Source: an uncultured Verrucomicrobia subdivision 3 bacterium (GTDB lineage Bacteria > Verrucomicrobiota > Verrucomicrobiae > Limisphaerales > UBA11358). Taken from it: a DNA stretch of 29,451 nt. Positions 23,373 to 29,451 of the stretch are shown here, in pieces. Every line of letters begins with the position of its first letter. Positions within the stretch are counted from its first letter, which is position 1. A program made the translations under genes and the position numbers. Where the stretch lies: assembly GCA_903921455.1 (NCBI GenBank), contig CAIXPZ010000117.1, positions 1 to 29,451 on the forward strand, in the 5' to 3' direction. Below the pieces are notes generated by a model. That model did not search any database. It was not told the origin of the DNA and saw nothing but the letters and a program-made list of their open reading frames with translations.

Positions 23373-23930
23373 ATGAAAAATCATCCGACGCACGAACAGC
23401 TCATCGCCAAGGCCAAAGCCTATGCCGAAATCCACCTGCGCAAACAGGGAACCATACCGCCGCTGTTTCTGGCCGTCACCCCGAACGAATCGTTCACCTT
23501 GTTTCCCGAAAACGTGGAGGATGAAAAGACCAGGGAATCTTTTGGCTTTCTCGCCCGGCTGACTTGTGCCGCGCACGGCGCCATTGGCGCCATGTTTGTC
23601 GCGGAGGCCTGGGTGTCCGCCATCGAACCCGGCGAACCACCGGATCTGCCGCTGTCGGAAGCCTTCAACCGCAAGGAATGCGTCTTGATCGCCTCCGAAC
23701 TGATGGCTGGTGCGCAGCGGCATACCTTGCTGCCCATCATTCGCACCGACGCGGGGACTTACTTCGGTCTCGGTGAACCGGAAACGATGCCGGCGGATCT
23801 CGGCGGTGACCGATCCACCTGGTTTCTGCCGCCAGATCAAATTACGGAAAGTGATCGAAGGATTGCGCGGGCGCTGCTGGAATCCATGCAAAAGCCTCCG
23901 GCAAAAAACCAACCGCACCGGCGGAAATAA
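23373..23930 (+). CDS. Unknown protein, paralogue of the 20318 product
   Basis: The product has 185 residues. It shares the layout and many residues of the 20318 product: 'LRKQGTIPPLFLAVTPNE', 'LARLTCAAHGAIGAMFVAEAW', 'PGEPPDLPLSEAFNRKECV', 'LLPIIRTDAGTYFGL'. The shared core runs about residues 18-135; the tails differ. A duplication with divergence, or two members of one element-borne family, is the simplest reading. The function is unknown. It lies between the 512-residue orphan and rarA. Confidence 0.7.
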   Translation: MKNHPTHEQLIAKAKAYAEIHLRKQGTIPPLFLAVTPNESFTLFPENVEDEKTRESFGFLARLTCAAHGAIGAMFVAEAWVSAIEPGEPPDLPLSEAFNRKECVLIASELMAGAQRHTLLPIIRTDAGTYFGLGEPETMPADLGGDRSTWFLPPDQITESDRRIARALLESMQKPPAKNQPHRRK

Positions 23931-23982
23931 AAGCCGGCCCCTTGGTTAAAATAATTCTCAACGTCGGGGGAGGTCAAAACGA

Positions 23983-23988
23983 TATAAT
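23983..23988 (+). promoter_or_regulatory. TATAAT box upstream of rarA
   Basis: A perfect TATAAT (23983-23988) lies 33 bases before the rarA ATG. No good -35 is seen at 16-18 bp. It would give a leader of about 25 bases. Confidence 0.4.
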
Positions 23989-24020
23989 CAAGTAATGCAC
24001 AAAACCGCTCCGAATTACTT

Positions 24021-25385
24021 ATGACAACCAACGACAACACCATTTCATTGTTTACCCCGCCGAAAGCGGTTGAAAATTTTAGAAGCCAGCCGCTCGCCGC
24101 ACGAATGCGGCCGCGCACCCTGGATGAATTCGTCGGCCAGTCGCACATCATCGGCCCCGGCCAATTATTGCGGCGCGCGATCGAGGCCGACCGCATCCAG
24201 TCGCTGATTTTTTACGGGCCGTCCGGCACCGGCAAGACCTCCCTCGCGCAGGTCATCGCCGGCCAGACCAAATCCAAGTTCGAACGGTTGAGCGGCGTGG
24301 AATCCAATGTCGCCGACATCCGCCGTTTGCTGGCCGCCGCCAAAAACAGGCTCGATAATACGGGCGCCTCCACCATCGTGTTCGTTGATGAAATCCACGG
24401 CTTCAACAAATCACAGCAGGACGTGCTGCTGCCGGATGTTGAGAGCGGCGTCATCAAGCTCATCGGCGCGACCACGCACAATCCGTTTTTCTTCGTCAAT
24501 TCGCCGCTGGTCTCCCGCTCGCAAATCTTTGAGCTGCGACCGTTGACCGAGGAAGATTTGCTGGCGTTGCTACGACGGGCTTTGAAGGATTCTGAACGTG
24601 GGCTCGGGCATCTGAATGTTTTTGCGGATGAAGATGCTTTGCGGCATCTCGCCCAGATTGCCGACGGTGACGCGCGCAAGGCATTGAACTCGCTCGACAT
24701 TGCCGCGCTCACCACCCCACCCGATTCCGATGGCGTGATCCGCATCACACTCGCGGTCGCCGAGCAGAGCATCCAGAAAAAGGCCGTGGTATATGACGGC
24801 CACGGTGACGAGCATTACGACGTCGCTTCGGCCTATCAAAAAGCCATGCGCGGCAGTGATCCGGACGCGGCCCTGTATTGGCTCGCGCGGATGATTCATG
24901 CCGGCGAAGACCCGCGTTTCATCGCCCGGCGCATCGTGATCTGTGCGGCGGAAGATGTCGGTCTGGCCGATCCGATGGCGCTGGTGCTGGCGAACGCCGC
25001 GCGGCAGGTCGCCGAATTTGTCGGGCTGCCCGAGGCGCAACTGCCACTGGCAGAGGCAACGATTTACATTGCGACGGCGAACAAAAGCAACAGCGCGTGC
25101 ATCTCCATCGCCGCCGCCATTGAAGACGTGAAAACCAAACGCACGGTTCCCGTTCCCAAACACCTGCGCGACTCGCATTATCAGGGCGCAGAAAAACTCG
25201 GCCACGGGACGGGATACAAATTCGCCCACGCCCACCCGGATCATTTCGTGGCGCAGGATTATCTGGGGGTGGACAAGACCTTTTACACCCCCACCGAACA
25301 AGGTCTGGAAATCAAGATCAAGGAACGCTTGGCCGGCTGGCGGAAGCAGATTGAACAAGCCAAAACTGGTAAGGTCGCTCCTTGA
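24021..25385 (+). CDS. rarA: Replication-associated recombination protein A (RarA/MgsA AAA+ ATPase)
   Basis: The product has 454 residues, normal RarA length. PLAARMRPRTLDEFVGQ at the start, Walker A GPSGTGKT (66-73), Walker B VFVDEIH (120-126), the RarA signature FNKSQQD, sensor 1 GATTHNP, then a lid domain and the long helical C-terminal oligomerisation domain (AEDVGLADPMALVLANAARQ, SNSACISIAAAIEDV, HLRDSHYQGAEKLGHGTGYK). RarA acts at blocked replication forks with SSB and RecA. The gene is intact with a possible TATAAT upstream. It is usually a chromosomal housekeeping gene, so it may mark host backbone between mobile blocks, or be cargo. Confidence 0.95.
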   Translation: MTTNDNTISLFTPPKAVENFRSQPLAARMRPRTLDEFVGQSHIIGPGQLLRRAIEADRIQSLIFYGPSGTGKTSLAQVIAGQTKSKFERLSGVESNVADIRRLLAAAKNRLDNTGASTIVFVDEIHGFNKSQQDVLLPDVESGVIKLIGATTHNPFFFVNSPLVSRSQIFELRPLTEEDLLALLRRALKDSERGLGHLNVFADEDALRHLAQIADGDARKALNSLDIAALTTPPDSDGVIRITLAVAEQSIQKKAVVYDGHGDEHYDVASAYQKAMRGSDPDAALYWLARMIHAGEDPRFIARRIVICAAEDVGLADPMALVLANAARQVAEFVGLPEAQLPLAEATIYIATANKSNSACISIAAAIEDVKTKRTVPVPKHLRDSHYQGAEKLGHGTGYKFAHAHPDHFVAQDYLGVDKTFYTPTEQGLEIKIKERLAGWRKQIEQAKTGKVAP

Positions 25386-25428
25386 AAGGGCGAGAAGTGC
25401 TGTGGTGCTGCCAACTACAGCGCGTGAG

Positions 25429-25581
25429 TCAGCCCAATATCACCCCGCCATTTTCCAGAAATAATTCAACCACCTCGCCACGGATGCCTGAACCAGCACA
25501 ACCCGACAATTCAATCAAAAGAAACATGAGCATACCTGTCCGCCAATAGTTCGGATATTTCAGCCGAATAATTTTTTTCAT
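25429..25581 (-). CDS. Tiny lipoprotein-like ORF, 50 residues
   Basis: The ATG at 25581 has a perfect GGAGG nine bases upstream, rare in this window. The start MKKIIRLKYPNYWR is basic, followed by a hydrophobic run (TGMLMFLLIEL) and a lipobox LSGC (Cys28), then only 22 residues (AGSGIRGEVVELFLENGGVI). This is the layout of a small lipoprotein. A small, poorly conserved membrane peptide is plausible; a chance frame cannot be excluded. It is divergent from the metallopeptidase gene, with 34 bases between the two starts. Confidence 0.5.
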   Translation of the reverse strand: MKKIIRLKYPNYWRTGMLMFLLIELSGCAGSGIRGEVVELFLENGGVILG

Positions 25582-25601
25582 GAGCGACACCCTCCAAGCC
25601 T

Positions 25602-25607
25602 TATAAT
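25602..25607 (+). promoter_or_regulatory. TATAAT box eight bases before the metallopeptidase start
   Basis: A perfect -10 (TATAAT, 25602-25607) places transcription start within a few bases of the ATG at 25616, so the mRNA would be leaderless. No clear -35. Confidence 0.5.
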
Positions 25608-25615
25608 AATGACGC

Positions 25616-26500
25616 ATGAAAGTATCACCGACACACAATCGAAGTTTGCGCGACTACATCAATGTTGCCATTGCGCAAGAAACTACCGCCTCCCAAGCCG
25701 TCCAGAATTTCCGAAAACGACTGGAAGCCGATTACGGGTTCCCCATCGTTTTTGAGCGACTCGGAGCCAACGCCTCTGCCGGCGGCACGGTTCGGCCTTA
25801 CTGGGACCAACGCACCGATGTCCGCCACCACTCCATTGATCTGGAACGTTATGATAAGTGGGCCAGACCCCACAAGCTGGCCCATGAGCTGATGCACATC
25901 GCCCTGGAATGTGAGGCTCATGCCGCCGGCAAACGCCTGACCTGCTGCACATCGCCGCAGACCCCAACAAGGCTGTTATCCTTATGCGACCATCCCCCCA
26001 AACCGAATGACCTGCTGCTGATCAATCGGATTGCGAGCCACGCCAGAAACACGACGGTGGACCTGGTGGTGGAGGCCCGTTTGCAGCGCGAATTGCCCGC
26101 GATTGCCGCCGCCCAGTTTGTTGGCCTGCACTTGTTTGACAGCTCGAACCGAAGCACTCTGCAAGGCTGGCAGGTCTCGCCCATCCTGCGCCAGGCTCTG
26201 GAAGCGCTGGTGGCGTTTCATTCCCTGTTTGTGGACACCTGCTTTCCCCACCCGTCGCATGTCAATTTTGACCGGTTTCGCGACACGCCGGCGGGAGACT
26301 TGGCCGGGCAACTGTTTGCCGAGTTCAAAATCCGTTTTGACCGCGGATTGAAGCCCGGTGAACACTACGAGTTGATGAACCGCCACGTGGAAATCATCAG
26401 GTTGCCGGGCTTGCACAGCTGGTCGCCCGAACCGGCGTTCCGGCTATCTCAGCCCGCCCCCAGACTGTCAGCGGTTTTGAACGGTTTGGACATCGCGTGA
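25616..26500 (+). CDS. HExxH metallopeptidase, ImmA/IrrE-type
   Basis: The product has 294 residues. KLAHELMHIALECEAH holds His90-Glu91-x-x-His94, the zinc site; a later Glu (98 or 100) is a possible third ligand. Before it lies an alpha/beta part like those of ImmA/IrrE proteins, and after it a helical domain. Such proteases, often next to mobile elements, cleave repressors to switch on element genes. The substrate here is unknown; the HTH proteins in the window are candidates. The 3' end overlaps the methylase ORF on the other strand by 104 bp, a sign of a fused junction. Confidence 0.75.
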   Translation: MKVSPTHNRSLRDYINVAIAQETTASQAVQNFRKRLEADYGFPIVFERLGANASAGGTVRPYWDQRTDVRHHSIDLERYDKWARPHKLAHELMHIALECEAHAAGKRLTCCTSPQTPTRLLSLCDHPPKPNDLLLINRIASHARNTTVDLVVEARLQRELPAIAAAQFVGLHLFDSSNRSTLQGWQVSPILRQALEALVAFHSLFVDTCFPHPSHVNFDRFRDTPAGDLAGQLFAEFKIRFDRGLKPGEHYELMNRHVEIIRLPGLHSWSPEPAFRLSQPAPRLSAVLNGLDIA

Positions 26501-27161
26501 AATTGGAACAGCTGTCGAAGGCTGAATAGTTCCCGTTCCCGCCGGCGATTTCGCGCATCCGCTGGTAATTGAAGCGATGTTTGCTCTGCTCGTTCTTCGC
26601 CGCCCACAGGACGGTTTCGGTGCTGTGGGTGAAGTAGCGGCAGCTCAAGTTCGGTGGCGGGTTGGGCTTTTCCCACGCGATGTCGTTGAGAATCTTGAAG
26701 CCAAGTTGTTGCAGGGCCAGGCCGATGGAAAAAATAACATGGTGTGTGCCGGTAACCCAAAGGGTGCCATCAGGTTTGAGCACACGCTGGCAGCGTCGCA
26801 GCCATTCCAGATTAAACTCGTGATTCAATTCAGGGCCGCGGGATTTATCCCAAGCGCCCTTGTCCACCTTTACCCGTTGTCCGCCCCGGCAGGAGGTGCC
26901 ACCGTTGGAGAGAAAATACGGTGGGTCGGCAAAAACAGCATCGAAGCGCCCCTCGGGATAATTCGCCGCAATTCCGTCGAGAATCTCGAGGGAATTTCCC
27001 TGATAAATCCAGATGCCGCTGGTGGAGTCGTGACCGGCTTGAATCTGGGCGCGTTTTCGAGTTCCAGAAACAGCAAGTTTTCCAAGGGAGCCAAAGCCGG
27101 CGGACGATGTTGTCGGAATACAACATCGCAGTCTCGCTGGTTGGATAATCTCCCCGGTCAT
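26397..27161 (-). pseudogene. Truncated DNA adenine methylase (DPPY, beta-class)
   Basis: The frame has 254 codons. The N-terminal part is a good beta-class N6-adenine methylase: GIWIYQGNSLEILDG, DAVFADPPYFLSNGG (DPPY at 79-82), AWDKSRGPELNHEFNLEWLR, GTLWVTGTHHVIFS, ILNDIAWEKPNPPPNLSCRYFTHSTETVLWAAK, FNYQRMREIAGG. In beta-class enzymes the C-terminal half should then supply the HPTQKP and FxGxGTT (motif I, SAM-binding) segments; here homology stops near residue 208 (about 26538) and the rest is antisense to the metallopeptidase. It therefore lacks the SAM-binding motif and is probably inactive, with the breakpoint between about 26500 and 26540. Confidence 0.8.
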
Positions 27162-27228
27162 TTTAATTCACTAGAAGGGCCCAAACATTTCGGCCATCTG
27201 TCTGACGGCATGAACTCGCGGCAAGCCG

Positions 27229-27249
27229 TTGGTTGCCCTCAGCAACCAA
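27229..27249. repeat. Perfect 8-bp hairpin between methylase and HTH genes
   Basis: TTGGTTGC (27229-27236) pairs with GCAACCAA (27242-27249), loop CCTCA. On the minus strand it follows the stop of the 27287 gene and could end the integrase/HTH transcript, but there is no U-run beside it. Confidence 0.45.
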
Positions 27250-27286
27250 GCGTCAAATCACTGTCCGATTTAAGCCCAAAAAAAAT

Positions 27287-27496
27287 TCAGTTCAATTGCA
27301 GCCCGTTCTGCATGAGCGCGGCGTCGCAGCCGGGCACGTGATACCGCACCACCCGGCGTTTCCTGATGAACACCAGCAGGCCCGCTTCGGTCCAGGTTTG
27401 AATCGTGCGCAGACACACACCATAGCGCTGCGCCAGCACTTTCTTGGTGACGAAGAGCCGGTCGGCACCTAGAGCCGTTGGTTCAATTGAGTTCAT
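27287..27496 (-). CDS. Excisionase-like helix-turn-helix protein
   Basis: The product has 69 residues. 'RLFVTKKVLAQRYGVCLRTIQTWTEAGLLVFIRKRRVVRYHVPGCDAAL' is a MerR/excisionase-type helix-turn-helix with wing (R-x-x-R-Y). It overlaps the upstream HTH gene by 14 bp in the same direction as the integrase, so integrase and both HTH genes form one transcription unit. A role in excision or repression is likely. Confidence 0.75.
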   Translation of the reverse strand: MNSIEPTALGADRLFVTKKVLAQRYGVCLRTIQTWTEAGLLVFIRKRRVVRYHVPGCDAALMQNGLQLN

Positions 27497-27701
27497 ACGG
27501 CTCCTTTCGATTCGAAGATTGCAGCAGCTGGCGGTCGCATTCCGCCGGGTTGTAATATTTTTTCAGCTTTCGCCCACAGCTGCGGATGAAGCCCTGCGCC
27601 TCCCACGCCTCCACGGTGCGGATACTGATCATGTAGCGGTCGGCCAGACCGGACTTGTCCAGCCCGTTGATTGCCTCCGTTGTATTTAATGGTTCATTCA
27701 T
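27483..27701 (-). CDS. Excisionase-like helix-turn-helix protein
   Basis: The product has 72 residues from the ATG at 27701 (a TTG at 27716 would add five). 'LDKSGLADRYMISIRTVEAWEAQGFIRSCGRKLKKYYNPAECDRQLLQ' is a helix-turn-helix of the same type as the 27287 product, and the two look like a duplicated pair. It follows the integrase stop by about 105 bases. The start choice is uncertain as no Shine-Dalgarno sequence is seen. Confidence 0.75.
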   Translation of the reverse strand: MNEPLNTTEAINGLDKSGLADRYMISIRTVEAWEAQGFIRSCGRKLKKYYNPAECDRQLLQSSNRKEPYELN

Positions 27702-27805
27702 AATTACGGCGGGCAAATTTCGCCCACCTTAACTCATTATAGGAACCTGCATATCCGTTTGCCGAAAAATCTTCAGCAAAGTTAATTGACCCAGAATGCA
27801 TGGGG

Positions 27806-29137
27806 TCAAATCCTGAACCACTCCTCGGCGGTGTCGCGCGAAATCGCAGCTCTTGATTGGTAGTTTTTCTTGATCATCCGCGGGCTGGTGCCGGTCTCTT
27901 CCGCGACTTTGGCGATGTCATCGGTGAGAATCAGCCGGTAGGTGATATAGCTGTTGCGAAAAGCATTCCGCTTGTATTGCACGCCAGCTTTTTCAACCAC
28001 CCGCCGCCAGGCGCGCGTGAGCGAATTGGCCGTCGGCCAATCCACCGATACCCGCTCGCGTTTGGATTCGGCGGGATAAGCTGCCAGACGCGTCTGGAGG
28101 TTGGGGAGCAGCGGCACCCTGCGGGCACAAATCTTACCCACGGCGTCGGGCACTTTCAGGCAGCCTTCCGGTTCCGCCACCATCACCCACCAAAGCCGTG
28201 TGACCTCCTCCGTGCGGGCACCGGAGAACGCCTTAATCTCAAGCGTCGGGCGAAGCGTGTCATCGGCTGCGGCCAGAATTTTCCGCAGTTCCTCCGGCGA
28301 ATAAATGTCGAATGGCTGCAGCAAATCAATCGCCTGCTGCTCGGAGGTGATCTGGCTGCGGGCATCGCGGAAGTCCGTCGTGGTGGCAGCGGCATGGAGG
28401 ATGCCATGCGGCAGGAAGCCTTTTTCCTGGGCAAAATTGTAGAACGCAATAACAGCTTTGCGGTGGTTGTTCTTGTTACGCGCACTGCCGCCCAAGCGGG
28501 CGAAATACGCATCCATCTCCGGGGTTTGAATCGCGCTGATCAGGCCGGGGAAGGTGTCGACGAAAGTGCCCACATAACGTTTCACGTCACGCAGGTGATA
28601 AATTCCCACGCCGCGTTTGGTGAGATGCTGGAGGTATTCAGCATACACGCTCTCGATCGTTGCGCCATGCCGGACACGCTGGCCATGGCTGTTGAAAAAA
28701 TCCACCGCTTCCTCCAGCGTGCCGGTTTTGAGCCGCTGCTGAAGCTCGCCATATTTCCGGCACACCTCATCCACCTCCAGGCCAAGAGATTCACTTTTCA
28801 TCTGGGCCAGGGTGTAGATGCGGCGATCCTTTTCGGTGAAGTAGAGGGCGCGAGAGCCGTCGCGATGCAGCCGTCCGGCAATTTCCTTGGCCAGCACCTT
28901 CGCCTTTTCCAGCGTATTGCGGCGCTGAAAAATCCGCCGGTTGCCTTCGTAATGCACGACCTGGAACGACTCGTAGGTTTTGGAATCCGGAACGCCGGCC
29001 GGCTGACTTGAATCAGTCGCTGCCGGCTTGGCTTCTGGCCTGACGGTAACGGGCGAAGCGTAAATGGAAATCGTCACCGATCCGACCGTGACGGTCGCAA
29101 CCGGTTTTCGCTCGCAGGATGAAACACCAATCTCCAT
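27806..29137 (-). CDS. int: Tyrosine recombinase (integrase) next to the tRNA-Gly att site
   Basis: The product has 443 residues. An arm-binding/linker part (1-150) and SAM-like domain (about 155-245) precede the catalytic domain. Active-site candidates are Arg308 (FSGARTEEVTRL), Lys335 (GKICARRVPL), Arg394 (NAFRNSYITY) with Asn391 where His of His-x-x-Arg is usual, Thr417 at the His/Trp position and Tyr426 (RMIKKNYQSRA). The same Asn-for-His change is seen in the 16180 recombinase. It is transcribed away from the tRNA-Gly fragment 205 bp away, the usual geometry of int beside attP/attL. Its ATG lies five bases after a TATAAC box. Confidence 0.9.
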   Translation of the reverse strand: MEIGVSSCERKPVATVTVGSVTISIYASPVTVRPEAKPAATDSSQPAGVPDSKTYESFQVVHYEGNRRIFQRRNTLEKAKVLAKEIAGRLHRDGSRALYFTEKDRRIYTLAQMKSESLGLEVDEVCRKYGELQQRLKTGTLEEAVDFFNSHGQRVRHGATIESVYAEYLQHLTKRGVGIYHLRDVKRYVGTFVDTFPGLISAIQTPEMDAYFARLGGSARNKNNHRKAVIAFYNFAQEKGFLPHGILHAAATTTDFRDARSQITSEQQAIDLLQPFDIYSPEELRKILAAADDTLRPTLEIKAFSGARTEEVTRLWWVMVAEPEGCLKVPDAVGKICARRVPLLPNLQTRLAAYPAESKRERVSVDWPTANSLTRAWRRVVEKAGVQYKRNAFRNSYITYRLILTDDIAKVAEETGTSPRMIKKNYQSRAAISRDTAEEWFRI

Positions 29138-29142
29138 GGCTA

Positions 29143-29170
29143 GTTATATTGGGATTGGGTGTCGCCGCAA
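29143..29170 (-). promoter_or_regulatory. Promoter of the integrase gene
   Basis: On the minus strand TTGCGG (29170-29165), 16 bases, TATAAC (29148-29143). Start of transcription would fall at or beside the ATG at 29137, so a leaderless mRNA is expected. Confidence 0.45.
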
Positions 29171-29234
29171 CGAACCCGGGCGATATTTTTGAGAAAATAA
29201 TTTCCAAACCCGCGCGAACGGGCAGGAAAAAGCA

Positions 29235-29256
29235 CGACCGGGAAAGGTCGTCGACC
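29235..29256. repeat. CGACC/GGTCG/CGACC half-sites in the att region
   Basis: CGACC (29235-29239), GGTCG (29246-29250) and CGACC (29252-29256) form two overlapping inverted repeats. The 29138-29342 stretch holds no gene. These half-sites may be integrase or excisionase arm sites. Confidence 0.35.
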
Positions 29257-29342
29257 ACGAAGGAAATCAGCCGGCGGAAGGCGCCGAGCTGTGGCAAAAC
29301 TGTTGCAAAAACCGGCTAACCTTACAAACCCATTGAAAACAT

Positions 29343-29371
29343 TGGAGCGGGCGAAGGGAATCGAACCCTCG
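29343..29371 (-). other. tRNA-Gly 3' fragment, attachment-site core
   Basis: On the minus strand the 29 bases read as a T-arm (GAGGG, TTCGATT, CCCTT), the 3' half of an acceptor stem CGCCCGC, a discriminator T and CCA. This matches the 3' end of bacterial tRNA-Gly genes (GCGGGCG...CGCCCGCTCCA). No 5' half, D-arm or anticodon arm lies in the 80 bases to the right, so it is only a fragment and not a tRNA gene. With the integrase 205 bp away it is the likely att core. Confidence 0.8.
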
Positions 29372-29451
29372 TTTCATAAAAAAGCGTGTAAATCCCAACA
29401 GGCTACTCTGGCGTTGGGTTTGACCCATTGATAAATTGGGAATTCAAGCCC
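29372..29451. other. Right-edge flank of the att core
   Basis: No gene and no tRNA 5' half. It contains an inverted repeat CCCAAC (29394-29399) / GTTGGG (29413-29418). It is probably the far arm of the attachment site, belonging to the other end of the element. Confidence 0.4.

Noticed and set aside
24570..25358. Minus-strand 262-residue ORF opposite rarA
   Set aside because: Antisense shadow of a complete rarA.
24021..25385. Reading rarA as proof that this part is chromosome
   Set aside because: rarA is usually chromosomal, but its flanks here are accessory genes on both sides and no boundary is visible, so neither reading is settled.
29343..29451. A complete tRNA gene at the right edge
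   Set aside because: Only the T-arm, acceptor 3' half and CCA can be drawn; there is no matching 5' acceptor half, D-arm or anticodon arm before the window ends.

Overview
The window is a bacterial accessory region dominated by mobile-element genes, about 57-60% G+C by eye with AT-rich gaps. No rRNA, complete tRNA, phage structural gene, transposase or CRISPR array was found. Verrucomicrobiota is my best guess for the host. It rests on the style of the two tyrosine recombinases (an Asn-x-x-Arg box in place of His-x-x-Arg), on almost every gene lacking a Shine-Dalgarno sequence, and on the mix of families. This is inference, not a database result.

Layout. 1-518 (-) is the start of a helix-turn-helix protein cut by the window edge. 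657-2812 (+) holds four small genes (a winged-helix protein, two unknowns, a membrane protein), meeting a histone-H1-like gene (2790-3176, -) tail to tail. 3544-5790 (-) is a RecJ-like DHH exonuclease, divergent from a PD-(D/E)XK nuclease-like gene (5837-6889, +). After an AT-rich gap with a strong 12-bp hairpin touching the next start codon, 7102-14504 (+) is a co-directional cluster. It contains an unknown gene, an ankyrin/zinc-ribbon protein, a protein with NADAR-like pattern, a kinase-fold protein, a second ankyrin protein, a DUF5131 (phage Gp37/Gp68) iron-sulfur protein and two small genes. 14631-15631 is an AbiE-type toxin pair. 15880-18129 is an excisionase-like protein plus a large tyrosine recombinase. 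18474-23930 holds a second excisionase-like gene and a cluster with its own sigma-70 factor, an HU protein, two paralogous unknowns and a 512-residue orphan. 24021-25385 is rarA. 25429-27161 holds a tiny lipoprotein-like gene, an HExxH (ImmA/IrrE-type) metallopeptidase and a truncated adenine methylase. 27287-29137 (-) is a second integrase with two excisionase-like genes, 205 bp from a 29-nt copy of the 3' end of a tRNA-Gly gene.

Taken together this looks like one or more integrative elements carrying recombination/repair genes (recJ-like, rarA, nuclease), their own transcription and nucleoid factors (sigma, HU, H1-like), and defence or conflict genes (AbiE pair, methylase remnant, HExxH protease, ankyrin/kinase cluster). 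The tRNA-Gly 3' fragment is flanked by non-tRNA sequence on one side and the integrase on the other, as expected for attP of a circular form or a tandem junction rather than a simple chromosomal boundary. The least explained parts are the ankyrin/kinase cluster (7102-12463) and the sigma/HU cluster (18862-23930).
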